From assembly GCF_009746565.1 (NCBI RefSeq), contig NZ_WRPN01000001.1, positions 62,001-126,000 on the forward strand: a stretch of 64,000 nucleotides of DNA, read 5' to 3'. A program made the position numbers and the translations under genes. Of this stretch, positions 24,656-33,406 are shown piece by piece. This stretch comes from Mariniflexile maritimum. GTDB lineage: Bacteria > Bacteroidota > Bacteroidia > Flavobacteriales > Flavobacteriaceae. The notes beneath the pieces were generated by a model. It was not told where the DNA came from, did no database searches, and saw only the letters and a program-made list of their open reading frames with translations. The stretch's first letter is position 1. Each line of letters begins with the position of its first letter.

Positions 24656-25545
24656 ATGGCCGCTAAACAGATTACCGATAAGGCTTTTTCTAATACCGAA
24701 ATATCAATAATTTTATTTTTTATAATTAAAAATTCACCGTCAATCTGAACTTGGAATACAGGTTTGTCTTTTGATATTTTCACATGGTTTGATTGATAGG
24801 TTTTAACCTCTTTTAAGAAGGTATGGCGTTTTATAAACATTAACAATGTGAATAGCACAATTTTAAGACTGCTTAGTTTCGGCACGATTAGAATGTCCAG
24901 TTTACCATCATCCAGTAGTGCTTTTGGCGTTAAACTTACATGGTAGCCCATTTCATTTGAATTTGAAATAAAAATTAAAAAAGGCTTGTGTATAAAGGTT
25001 TTACCGTTTAGGTTGGTTTCCACTTCAGTAAGTTTGCTATTTGCGTTTTTAAGTGATTTTATTGTGGCTTTAATATAGCTTGCAATGTTTCGTTCGTTGG
25101 AAGCTTCATAGTTTTTTATTACCTGGGCATCAAAACCAATGCCGGTATTGCTGAAAAAATAGTGCTGGTTTAACTTACCTACATCAATTTGTTTGGTGTC
25201 CTGTTTTTTTATTAATTCGATGGCTTTATCGATGTTTTTAGGGATGTTCAAATTGGATGCCAGTCCGTTTCCAGAACCAATGGGGATAATCCCTAAAGGA
25301 ATCGTACTATTTACCAAACAAGATGCCACTTCGTTTATGGTACCATCGCCACCACAGGCCACAATAACATCGGCCTTTTCAAGAATGGACTCTTTTGTGA
25401 GTACAATAGCGTGTTTTTTATAGCAGGTTGGTTTAATAACAAAAGTGTAATCTTCTTTGTTAAAATACTTGTTTAGTATGGATAAATCGAGGCTATTATT
25501 GCCTTTACCAGCAATAGGATTTAAAATGAAATGTATTTGTTTCAA
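24652..25545 (-). CDS. Diacylglycerol/lipid kinase family protein
   Basis: This 297-residue kinase has FILNPIAGKGN at the start, VIVACGGDGTINEVASCLVN (GGDGT nucleotide-binding motif) near residue 57, and PLGIIPIGSGNGLASNLNIP. It belongs to the YegS/DgkB type that phosphorylates diacylglycerol or related lipids. It starts at TTG (bases 25543-25545): a stop codon lies two codons upstream in the same frame and no ATG would keep the N-terminal motif. That stop ends the upstream LTA-synthase-like gene, so the two are tightly coupled. Confidence 0.92.
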   Translation of the reverse strand: MKQIHFILNPIAGKGNNSLDLSILNKYFNKEDYTFVIKPTCYKKHAIVLTKESILEKADVIVACGGDGTINEVASCLVNSTIPLGIIPIGSGNGLASNLNIPKNIDKAIELIKKQDTKQIDVGKLNQHYFFSNTGIGFDAQVIKNYEASNERNIASYIKATIKSLKNANSKLTEVETNLNGKTFIHKPFLIFISNSNEMGYHVSLTPKALLDDGKLDILIVPKLSSLKIVLFTLLMFIKRHTFLKEVKTYQSNHVKISKDKPVFQVQIDGEFLIIKNKIIDISVLEKALSVICLAAI

Positions 25546-25548
25546 TAG

Positions 25549-27528
25549 TTATCTTTTTAATTTAAGTCCTCCGTTTCGATACATATAATCGGCCACTTGG
25601 TAAAAAGAAATGGTTTCTTCAAGCATTTTTGTATCGATGTCTTTGGATATTAAGTTGTCGTTATCTGTTTCCCACACAAAATAATTGGCAATAAACTGGT
25701 CGCTAAGTACCATTAATTTTTTATCCTTTAAGAGTCCCAGATTTCTGTAATTGCCAATAAAGGCGCGTTCGTCTTCTTTTTGCATTTGCATAATATCCTT
25801 GCCAAACAAATTAGAGGTATAATCCCAATTTAAAAGGCCAAAAAGAGTGGGGAACATGTCTATTTGCGAACTTAGCTTTTCTATTTTTTGTGGTGCCACA
25901 TTTTGTAGGTTCACGATCATGGCAGGAATACGGTATTTATCAATGTTCAGGCTCCATCGCCCTGCGCTACTGGCACAGTGGTCGGCCATGATCACAAAAA
26001 CGGTATTGTTGTACCAAGGTTTTGTTTTGGCTTGCTTTAAAAAGTTGCCAATGGCGTAATCGGTATATTTAATGCCACCGTTTCTGCCCGAGCCCGATGG
26101 AATGTCAATTTTGCCTTCGGGGTAGGTAAAAGGTCGGTGGTTTGAAGTGGTCATAATAAAGTTGAAAAACGGCGCTTCGTTAAGAGCGGCCTTATCGGCT
26201 TCTTTCAGCACTTTATTGTAAATATCTTCATCGCAAACGCCCCAAGCGTTTTCAAAGGTTACTTCATCATCATTGATATTGGTACGTTTCGTTTTAATTC
26301 TGGAATCCAATAAAAAACCTCTGCCTCTATCGATTATATTAAAGCCGTTGCCGCCAAAATAGGTATTCATATTGTCAAAATAACCATCGCCCCCATAAAA
26401 AAAGTTGCGTTCGTAGCCTTGTTCCTTGAATATTTCGCCAATGGTAAATAAATTGGTGTTGTTGTCGCGTTTTACAATGCTTCTTCCCGGGGTTGGTGGA
26501 ATGGAAAGGGTTATGGCTTCCATGCCCCGTACGGTGCGTGTGCCCGTTGCGTACAAATTGGTGAAAAACAGACTTTTATTGGACAAGGAATCGAGTGTGG
26601 GCGTTACATTCAAATCGCCCCCCAACGAATTAAGAAAAGAGGCACTTAAACTTTCAATGCAAATAAAAATAACATTGGGTTTTTTTGTGGGGCGCAAAAT
26701 GCTATCGGAATGGGTGATGGTTCTAAAAAGATCCTTGTTTTCAGGATTTATAAATTCGCTATTTGGGGTTTCCAGTTTTTGTTTAACTAGGGTAAAGGCC
26801 TTGTTGGTATCGATGGTTTTATAAAATTCGGTGTACGATAGTTGGTTGCTTCTAAAAGCCGCAAAAAAAGAATAAATGCCCGTTTTTGCAATTTCGTCGT
26901 TGTATCGGTTTTTAAACTGTTCGGCATCTTCGTTTTTTACAAATAGGGCAAAAATGGCAGCAATAACAATAATGAAGGCTGAAGGGATTAGTTTTTCCTT
27001 GAAAACAGTTTCATTATTGAACGTGTCCTTAAAAATATGTTGTTTGTGGGTAATAAAGAGCAATAATGAAAGCACCACCAAAATAGCGCTTAACAATAAA
27101 GGAATGGGGTACGATTCATTAATGTTTTTAACCACTTCAAAGGTATAGATTAAATAATCGACTGCTATAAAGTTGAAGCGTCTTTGGAATTCGTCCCAAA
27201 AGGTAATTTCGGCAAAGAACGAAAACAAGAAAATAAGCAACCCCAGCGCATAACCAAAATAGGTGATGAGCCTATCGAAAAGAGACCCATAAAGTTTTTT
27301 TGGAACGAGCAATAAATAAATAACGTAGGGCAGTGCAAAAAAAGAAACCGTACCTAAATCGAACAAGAGCCCAATGATGAAGGTGTTTGCCAAAACGAAC
27401 AAGGAATTGTCTGTTTCGTGGAAGCTTGATTGTAAAAAGTATATCCTGATTATGAATGAAAACAGGAGAAATGTTAAAATAAAGGCCCTGAGTAATTTGA
27501 AACGCTTAGGGAAAATTTTGTTCCGCAT
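25549..27528 (-). CDS. LTA synthase-like membrane sulfatase (phosphoglycerol transferase family)
   Basis: This 659-residue protein has about five N-terminal membrane segments (to about residue 210). The periplasmic alkaline-phosphatase-fold domain follows: VIFICIESLSASFLNSLGGD, NLYATGTRTVRGMEAI with the candidate nucleophile Thr, FFYGGDGYFDNM, and VFVIMADHCASSAG with the metal-binding DH. Relatives transfer phosphoglycerol or phosphoethanolamine from lipids to cell-envelope glycans. A downstream lipid kinase would recycle the diacylglycerol released, which fits the coupling. Confidence 0.92.
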   Translation of the reverse strand: MRNKIFPKRFKLLRAFILTFLLFSFIIRIYFLQSSFHETDNSLFVLANTFIIGLLFDLGTVSFFALPYVIYLLLVPKKLYGSLFDRLITYFGYALGLLIFLFSFFAEITFWDEFQRRFNFIAVDYLIYTFEVVKNINESYPIPLLLSAILVVLSLLLFITHKQHIFKDTFNNETVFKEKLIPSAFIIVIAAIFALFVKNEDAEQFKNRYNDEIAKTGIYSFFAAFRSNQLSYTEFYKTIDTNKAFTLVKQKLETPNSEFINPENKDLFRTITHSDSILRPTKKPNVIFICIESLSASFLNSLGGDLNVTPTLDSLSNKSLFFTNLYATGTRTVRGMEAITLSIPPTPGRSIVKRDNNTNLFTIGEIFKEQGYERNFFYGGDGYFDNMNTYFGGNGFNIIDRGRGFLLDSRIKTKRTNINDDEVTFENAWGVCDEDIYNKVLKEADKAALNEAPFFNFIMTTSNHRPFTYPEGKIDIPSGSGRNGGIKYTDYAIGNFLKQAKTKPWYNNTVFVIMADHCASSAGRWSLNIDKYRIPAMIVNLQNVAPQKIEKLSSQIDMFPTLFGLLNWDYTSNLFGKDIMQMQKEDERAFIGNYRNLGLLKDKKLMVLSDQFIANYFVWETDNDNLISKDIDTKMLEETISFYQVADYMYRNGGLKLKR

Positions 27529-27617
27529 GGTCGTGGGTTTAGTGTTGTTGGGTTTTTATGAGCACATCACAAATTTACTAGGCTTCCTTGTTAAAACTTG
27601 TAAATTTAGTGTGAAAA

Positions 27618-28172
27618 TTATTTAAGGGGTACAGCAATTTTTACGTTGTCCCAAGCCATGGTTAATTTTAAACTGTCGGTTGAATTATCAAAAGCTATGG
27701 TAAACTGTTCCACATGGGTATCCAATTTTTTTACAGGAACATCAATGTCTATCACGTCGTAGTTGGGGTCCCACATGGGCTTCATTTCCGAATTTACCCC
27801 CCACGGATATTGTTTTGAATTGAAGATTACGGTCCATACGCTGTCTTTGGGCACTGTCCATAAGGTGTATTTTCCAGCGGGCAGGGGGTTGCCTTCTATG
27901 GAAAGCGGTTTGTTGGTCTCAAAAGTGGTGGCTTCGTTGGCACCGGTACGCCATACCTGGTTGTAAGGCACTAAACCACCAAAAATTACGCGTCCTTTTT
28001 TGAAGGGCCGGTTATAGAACACCTTCATTTTTAAATCGTTAAGTTCAAATTTTACGGTGTCTTTTGGACTTAACCGTGTTTCAAAAATATTTTCAACAAA
28101 CGTAGAGTATAAAAACAAGCCTAAAGCAAAAATGGACAAAAGAATTAAGGTACGTTTTAAAAAGGTGTTCAT
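27618..28172 (-). CDS. DUF2911 domain-containing protein
   Basis: This 184-residue protein has an N-terminal membrane anchor or signal (LILLSIFALGLFLYSTFVEN). The DUF2911 domain follows: VFYNRPFKKGRVIFGGLVPY, QVWRTGANEATTFETNKPLS and AGKYTLWTVPKDSVWTVIFN. The family is common in Bacteroidota, secreted or envelope-attached, and has no known function. It is transcribed as a single gene away from miaA. Confidence 0.9.
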   Translation of the reverse strand: MNTFLKRTLILLSIFALGLFLYSTFVENIFETRLSPKDTVKFELNDLKMKVFYNRPFKKGRVIFGGLVPYNQVWRTGANEATTFETNKPLSIEGNPLPAGKYTLWTVPKDSVWTVIFNSKQYPWGVNSEMKPMWDPNYDVIDIDVPVKKLDTHVEQFTIAFDNSTDSLKLTMAWDNVKIAVPLK

Positions 28173-28350
28173 AAATTCGAGGTTATTAGGGTATAAAGAT
28201 ACTTTAAAAGTAATAATTTCTAAAAATGCAAACGAACATTTGCATCGTTTTGTTTTATTGGCTCAAAATAAATATATTTTTTGCAACATCTTTCTTTATA
28301 TAACGCTTTTTTTGCATTTATTAAATTTAATGCCAATGGGTTAATTAATG

Positions 28351-29268
28351 TTAGGCTGTGTTTATTTCTTCCGTAATCGCTTCAATTATTTGGTTTAGGG
28401 GCGTTTCATAATCAAACCAAAGTGTGTTTTCATCTCTTTTAAACCAGGTGAGTTGGCGTTTTGCAAAGCGCCTCGAATTCTTTTTTATTTCTGAAATTGC
28501 AAAATCGAGAGTCCATTCACCTTCTAAATAATTGAATAATTCTTTGTAACCAACGGTATTTAAGGCATTTAGGTTTTTGTGGGGTAATAATTTTTTGACT
28601 TCATCCAGCAAACCTGCTTCCATCATCAAATCAACACGTTGGTTGATGCGCTTGTAAATGGTTTCCCTTTCGGCGGTTAATCCTACGGTAATGGTTTTAA
28701 AATTTCGTGATGTACTTTTTTTGTTTAAAAAGGATGAATACGGTTTTCCCGTTCCTAAGCAAATTTCCAAAGCACGGATAACCCGATGCGGATTCGCAAT
28801 TTCGATGTTTTTAAACGAGGTTTTATCTAAAATCTTCAATTGGTTTTGTAGGTGAAGAAGGCCTTCGGTTTCTAATTGCGTGTTTAAATTTTCACGAATG
28901 GATGCATCAATTTCAGGAAAATCGTCCAATCCTTTCGTAACCGCATCAACATACAGTCCTGAACCGCCAACCATGATGACTATTGGGTGTTTTTTGAACA
29001 GTTCTTTTAAAATATCCAAGGCATCTTTTTCAAAAGCACCTACACTGTAAAGTTCCTGGATGGATTTATGGTGGATGAAATGGTGCTTTGCTGCCGCTAG
29101 TTCTTCGGCTGTTGGAGCCGCTGTTCCAATGTGCATTTCCTTAAAAAACTGTCTGGAATCGGCCGAAATGATTTCCGTATTAAAATAATGCGCCAATTTG
29201 ATGCTTAGTGCCGTTTTCCCGATAGATGTTGGGCCTACAATGGAAATAAGGATATTTTCAGGCATCAT
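28351..29268 (-). CDS. miaA: tRNA dimethylallyltransferase MiaA
   Basis: This 305-residue enzyme adds a dimethylallyl group to A37 of tRNAs reading UNN codons. The P-loop SIVGPTSIGKTALSIKLAH is at residues 8-26. DSRQFFKEMHIGTAAPT, GGSGLYVDAVTKGLDDFP, NPHRVIRALEI and KRQLTWFKRD are all intact. Two adjacent ATGs (ending at 29268 and 29265) are possible, and the first overlaps the stop of the upstream ion-channel gene. The two form one operon. Confidence 0.96.
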   Translation of the reverse strand: MMPENILISIVGPTSIGKTALSIKLAHYFNTEIISADSRQFFKEMHIGTAAPTAEELAAAKHHFIHHKSIQELYSVGAFEKDALDILKELFKKHPIVIMVGGSGLYVDAVTKGLDDFPEIDASIRENLNTQLETEGLLHLQNQLKILDKTSFKNIEIANPHRVIRALEICLGTGKPYSSFLNKKSTSRNFKTITVGLTAERETIYKRINQRVDLMMEAGLLDEVKKLLPHKNLNALNTVGYKELFNYLEGEWTLDFAISEIKKNSRRFAKRQLTWFKRDENTLWFDYETPLNQIIEAITEEINTA

Positions 29269-30095
29269 TTATGTAATTTATGGCCGCATTTTCGGCAATA
29301 TTCCGCATCGCTCAAAATAATATCGGCACCACAATTTTCGCAGGCACTGTTTGTTAAATTGGGTGTTTTTTCTTTTGAAGCCGTGTATTCTGCCGAAACA
29401 ATACCCGTTGGCACCGCAATGATGCCATAACCAATAATCATAATAAACGTTGCGAGTATTTGCCCTAGGGTGGTTTGTGGTGTAATATCGCCAAAACCAA
29501 CCGTTGTTAGTGTTACGATACACCAATATATACTTTGCGGAATGCTCTTGAACCCGTTTTCTGGCCCTTCAATAAGGTACATAACCGTGCCCAGTATAAT
29601 GGAAATAATAAATATGAAAAATATAAAAATGAATATTTTTGAACGACTGTTTTTGAGTGCTCTAACAAGGTTGTTCGATTCGCCAACAAACCGAATAAGT
29701 TTCAGGATTCTAAAAACCCGTAAAAGCCTTAGCGCCCTAAAAACCGATAAAAAATGAGTATCTACAATGAAATAAGAAATGTATTTTGGAAGTGTAGAAA
29801 GTAAATCGACAATGCCATAAAAGCTAAAGATGTACTTTCTTGGTTTGCTAACGCTTATAATTCTTAAAATGTATTCAATTGTAAACAAGATGGTTATGAC
29901 CCATTCTGAAATATTAAAAAAATCATGATACTTATTATCCAGTGATTTTACACTTTCAAGCATCACAATAACAATACTGTAAATGATGGCGAACAACAGG
30001 ATGATATCAAATAGTTTTCCTGCTGGCGTATGGGTGCCATAAATGATTTCGTGTATTTTAGCTCGCCATGAGCTTAATTTTTTTGGTGATTTCAT
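29265..30095 (-). CDS. Voltage-gated-type potassium channel with C-terminal zinc ribbon
   Basis: I prefer the ATG ending at 30095 (MKSPKKLSSWRAKIHE, 276 residues), because a TTG three codons upstream overlaps a TATTTTTG promoter element. It has six membrane segments. S4 is RALRLLRVFRILKLIRFVGE with regularly spaced arginines. The pore filter is VTLTTVGFGDITPQ (TVGFGD, K+-type). A zinc-ribbon tail CENCGADI...YCRKCGHKL carries four cysteines. It conducts K+ across the inner membrane, and the ribbon may be regulatory. It is first in the operon with miaA. Confidence 0.92.
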   Translation of the reverse strand: MKSPKKLSSWRAKIHEIIYGTHTPAGKLFDIILLFAIIYSIVIVMLESVKSLDNKYHDFFNISEWVITILFTIEYILRIISVSKPRKYIFSFYGIVDLLSTLPKYISYFIVDTHFLSVFRALRLLRVFRILKLIRFVGESNNLVRALKNSRSKIFIFIFFIFIISIILGTVMYLIEGPENGFKSIPQSIYWCIVTLTTVGFGDITPQTTLGQILATFIMIIGYGIIAVPTGIVSAEYTASKEKTPNLTNSACENCGADIILSDAEYCRKCGHKLHK

Positions 30096-30138
30096 AAGTT
30101 GCAAAAATAGTGAAAGATTTACTATCCAATGGCTTTAA

Positions 30139-31503
30139 TTAATTGAAACTGATAACTTTTACCTGTTTGTTTCGCCTTAAATAACTTTGGATGATGTGTT
30201 GTGTATCCCTATTGTTTTGCATGGGCGTGATGATGGATTCCAAAACCTCGATATTATTTATTTGATAATTCAAATTGAAAAATCCCAAGCCTTTAAACAC
30301 GCCGTTTTCTATTAAAATGGCACTGCGCTCGTCAATATCGCGCCCTCTATCAATAATAACCATGTTTTTATTTCTGAAACTATGTTTATTGATTAATGTT
30401 TGAACACGGCCGTTGTACGATTCAGGTGCTTCTTTTTCAATACAGGCCCCATCGCAGGTTTTTATATCGTAATTAAAACAACTTGTTTTGGTTTTATACA
30501 AACCTGCTAATTTTTGGCATAACTTGTAATCTTCCACAGCTTTTATTATAAAACTTTTTCCGCTGTCCCTGGTGGTAAAGGTGGTTATGGGGTTTTTGCG
30601 TAAATCGGCCACATCCATTTTTAGGTTTATATAGCCCTTTTCATCCATAAAACTATACAAAGCATGGGTGAAAACAGTGCGGCGCAACGCCCTGTTATAA
30701 ATGGGTTTTATCTTCTTTATTTCCTCGCTTTCTTTTAGTAGTGCTACCAATTCACTGCCCGTTGCTTCATAGGTTACGGCTGAAACGAGCGCTTGTATTT
30801 TTTTTGATTTTTGATTGGTACTCGTAAAATGTTGGTTGATGCGTTTTTTTATGTTGTTGCTTTTGCCAATATAAATAATCTCGCCATCTTCTTTATGAAT
30901 GTAATAAACGCCTGTTATGGAAGGCAAACCAGCAATAATGTCCAAATGTTTAGGTTCCATTTGAAGCTTCGGATTTAACCTGATGGATTCTTTAATGATG
31001 TTTTTTGAAGTATCTTTTGCCAACAGCATTTGGAACAGCTTTACGGTTGCCAAGGCATCGCCCGAAGCACGGTGCCTGTCGGATACGGGAATACCAAGTG
31101 CGCGTACCAACTTGCCCAAACTGTAGGAATCTTGTCCGGGAATTAAATCTTTTGATAGTTCGACCGTACAAAGCGACGGACGCACGTATTCAAACCCCAA
31201 ACGCCTAAATTCCGTACATAAAATACGGTAATCAAATTGGGCGTTGTGGGCCACTAAAATACAATCTTCGGTAATCTCAACAATTCGTTTTGCAACCTCA
31301 TAAAATTTTGGCGCATGGCGAAGCATGCTGTTGTTAATGCCCGTTAAGTTTACCACGAAGGGCTGTATGTCGCGCTCCGGATTGATAAGGCTGATAAACT
31401 GATCGATAACTTGATGTCCGTCAAATTTATAGATGGCAATTTCAGTAATACCTTCTTCATTGTACTTTCCGCCCGTGGTTTCTATGTCTAGTATTGCGTA
31501 AAT
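30139..31503 (-). CDS. DnaQ-like 3'-5' exonuclease fused to a GIY-YIG nuclease; apparent ATT start
   Basis: The frame reads I-YAILDIETTGGKYNEEG from an ATT codon at 31501-31503. Homologues start MYAILDIETTGG, and no ATG, GTG or TTG occurs upstream in frame. A GTG start at 31356 would remove Exo motif I (Asp6/Glu8). DEDDh motifs: DIETTG, HNAQFDYRIL, and RHRASGDALATVK. The GIY-YIG domain follows near residue 205 (TGVYYIHKEDGEIIYIGKSN) with a Cho/UvrC-type tail (CDGACIEKEAPESYNGRVQT). It probably acts in DNA repair. Immediately upstream lies a 15-bp minisatellite. Confidence 0.85.
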   Translation of the reverse strand: MYAILDIETTGGKYNEEGITEIAIYKFDGHQVIDQFISLINPERDIQPFVVNLTGINNSMLRHAPKFYEVAKRIVEITEDCILVAHNAQFDYRILCTEFRRLGFEYVRPSLCTVELSKDLIPGQDSYSLGKLVRALGIPVSDRHRASGDALATVKLFQMLLAKDTSKNIIKESIRLNPKLQMEPKHLDIIAGLPSITGVYYIHKEDGEIIYIGKSNNIKKRINQHFTSTNQKSKKIQALVSAVTYEATGSELVALLKESEEIKKIKPIYNRALRRTVFTHALYSFMDEKGYINLKMDVADLRKNPITTFTTRDSGKSFIIKAVEDYKLCQKLAGLYKTKTSCFNYDIKTCDGACIEKEAPESYNGRVQTLINKHSFRNKNMVIIDRGRDIDERSAILIENGVFKGLGFFNLNYQINNIEVLESIITPMQNNRDTQHIIQSYLRRNKQVKVISFN

Positions 31504-31602
31504 GGTGTTTGTTGTTAAGGTGTTTGTTGTTGAGGTGTTTGTTGTTGAGGTGTTTGTTGTAGAGTTGTTTGTTGTTAAGGTGTTTGTTGTTGGGTTGTTT
31601 GT
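31504..31602. repeat. 15-bp minisatellite at the start of the exonuclease gene
   Basis: About 6.5 tandem copies of GGTGTTTGTTGTTRA (plus strand) start at 31504, 31519, 31534, 31549, 31564, 31579 and 31594. The array is a multiple of three and in frame with the nuclease. On the minus strand it would encode Thr/Asn-rich repeats (LTTNT, STTNT) directly before the ATT codon, but the frame has no usual start codon. Confidence 0.9.
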
Positions 31603-31643
31603 TTTTTTAACTTAACAATTCCGCGACAATTGTCCCAACGTTT

Positions 31644-32312
31644 TTAATTGTAATTCCGTTCGCCAAAAATACTGCTTCCTAACCGCACCATGGTACTTCC
31701 GCTTGCAATGGCCAACTGGTAATCGCCACTCATGCCCATACTAATGGTTTCTGGTTGAAAGTTAAAAGTTTTTAAAGGTTTTAAACCATCGAAAATGAAT
31801 TTTAACAGGGTAAATTCTTTTTTAATTTGAACCTGGTCATCGGTAAAGGTTGCCATGCCCATGACGCCTACAATCTTGACATGTTTTAATTCTGAAAAGG
31901 CTTTCGATTGAATAATCCCTGAAGCTTCTTCAGCAGTCATTCCAAATTTAGAATCTTCCGAAGCTATTTTTATTTGAAGCAAGCAATTAATAATGCGTTC
32001 GTTTTTTTTTGCTTGTTTGTTTATTTCTTCCAACAGTTTATAGTCATCAACCCCATGGATAAGGCTTACAAACGATGCCATGTACTTTACCTTGTTTTTT
32101 TGTACGTGCCCAATCATGTGCCATTCTATGTTGTTTGGCAGCACATCATATTTATCGACCATTTCCTGTATTTTATTTTCACCAAAAACACGCTGACCCG
32201 CATGGTAGGCTTCTAATATGGCACTAATGGGTTTGGTTTTTGAAACGGCAACCAGTGTAACGTGCTTAGGTAAGGTCGATTTTATATGTTGAAGGTTTTG
32301 TGCTATACTCAT
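31644..32312 (-). CDS. YggS/PROSC-family PLP-binding protein
   Basis: This 222-residue single-domain alanine-racemase-fold protein has VAVSKTKPISAILEAYHAGQ with the PLP lysine near 25. FGENKIQEMVDKY, IEWHMIGHVQKNKVKYMASF, GVMGMATFTDD and ISMGMSGDYQLAIASGSTMV with R-LGSSIFG complete the family signature. It buffers PLP and affects amino-acid homeostasis in the cytosol. A minus-strand TAGCTTTG element lies 30 bases upstream. Confidence 0.95.
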   Translation of the reverse strand: MSIAQNLQHIKSTLPKHVTLVAVSKTKPISAILEAYHAGQRVFGENKIQEMVDKYDVLPNNIEWHMIGHVQKNKVKYMASFVSLIHGVDDYKLLEEINKQAKKNERIINCLLQIKIASEDSKFGMTAEEASGIIQSKAFSELKHVKIVGVMGMATFTDDQVQIKKEFTLLKFIFDGLKPLKTFNFQPETISMGMSGDYQLAIASGSTMVRLGSSIFGERNYN

Positions 32313-32341
32313 AGTTTCGTTTTCAATCGTAGTAGTAATCG

Positions 32342-32349
32342 CAAAGCTA
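32342..32349 (-). promoter_or_regulatory. -7 element for the YggS gene
   Basis: The minus strand reads TAGCTTTG, matching TAnnTTTG, 29 bases upstream of the start codon. Confidence 0.45.
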
Positions 32350-32369
32350 AAAATTGCGACCGCTACTGT

Positions 32370-33260
32370 TTACTTAATAAATTGATTCGCCATTTTTTCC
32401 GCTTTTCGGCTTTCAGAATAATCATAAAAACCTTCCCCCGATTTTATGCCTAATTTACCGGCAGTTACCATGTTTACCAACAAGGGGCAGGGGGCATATT
32501 TTGGGTTTTTAAAACCAGTGTACATCACATTTAAAATGGATAAACATACGTCCAGCCCAATAAAATCGGCCAGTTGCAATGGGCCCATGGGGTGTGCCAT
32601 TCCTAATTTCATAACAGCATCAATTTCAGCAACCCCTGCAACGCCATTGTAAAGCGTTTCAATCGATTCGTTTATCATGGGCATTAATATGCGGTTGGCC
32701 ACAAACCCAGGGTAGTCGTTCACTTCAACAGGCGTTTTGCCTAATGTTTTTGATAGTTCCATGATGGTTTTGGTTACCTCATCACTGGTATTATAACCCC
32801 GTATAATTTCAACCAATGGCATTATGGGAACGGGGTTCATAAAATGCATGCCAATAACTCGTTCTGGCCTTTTTGTTGCACTTGCTATTTGGGTAATTGA
32901 AATGGAGGAAGTATTACTGGCTAAAATGGTGTTTTTAACACAAACATCATCAAGTTGCTTAAAAATTTTTAGTTTTAAATCGCTGTTTTCGGTAGCTGCT
33001 TCCACGACCAAATCGGCATGTTTTATGCCATCATCTAGCTTGATAAACGTTGAAATGTTTTTAAGCGTATTTTTTTTTTGTACTTCGGAAATGGTTTCTT
33101 TGGCAACCATTCTGTCTAGGTTTTTTGTGATGGTTTCAATGCCTTTTTTTAGTGAAACCTCGCTAACATCAATAAGATTTACTTTAAATCCGTTTTGGGC
33201 AAAAGTATGCGCTATACCATTTCCCATAGTGCCTGCACCAATAACTGCGATGTTTTTCAT
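32370..33260 (-). CDS. 3-hydroxyacyl-CoA (3-hydroxybutyryl-CoA) dehydrogenase
   Basis: This 296-residue NAD-dependent dehydrogenase begins IAVIGAGTMGNGIAHTFAQN (Rossmann GxGxxG). It continues ASNTSSISITQIASATKRPE, RVIGMHFMNPVPIMPLVEII (catalytic His in the HFMNP motif) and NDYPGFVANRILMPMINESI. It ends with EGFYDYSESRK. It oxidises 3-hydroxyacyl-CoA in fatty-acid or butyrate metabolism. It is a stand-alone enzyme rather than part of a fused FadB. It lies downstream of the Gfo/Idh/MocA gene across a repeat-bearing spacer. Confidence 0.94.
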   Translation of the reverse strand: MKNIAVIGAGTMGNGIAHTFAQNGFKVNLIDVSEVSLKKGIETITKNLDRMVAKETISEVQKKNTLKNISTFIKLDDGIKHADLVVEAATENSDLKLKIFKQLDDVCVKNTILASNTSSISITQIASATKRPERVIGMHFMNPVPIMPLVEIIRGYNTSDEVTKTIMELSKTLGKTPVEVNDYPGFVANRILMPMINESIETLYNGVAGVAEIDAVMKLGMAHPMGPLQLADFIGLDVCLSILNVMYTGFKNPKYAPCPLLVNMVTAGKLGIKSGEGFYDYSESRKAEKMANQFIK

Positions 33261-33272
33261 GTGATAAGATTA

Positions 33273-33370
33273 AAGTTAAAAGTTAGAAGTTAGAAGTTAG
33301 AAGTACGAAGTTAAAAGTTTGAAGTAAAAAGTATTAAATTAAAAGTTTTAGGTTTCAAGTTCAAAGTTTT
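33273..33370. repeat. Degenerate AGTTAGA-type heptamer repeat
   Basis: AAAGTTAGAAGTTAGAAGTTAG-like units degrade rightwards into AAAAGTTTGAAGTAAAAAG and then AGGTTTCAAGTTCAAAG. The last block recurs at 35264-35279 beside a second heptamer array. It is intergenic and untranslated, and appears to be a dispersed flavobacterial repeat. Confidence 0.7.
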
Positions 33371-33406
33371 ACAAATTCGTTGTTCATTTATCGTTGTTCG
33401 TTATTC

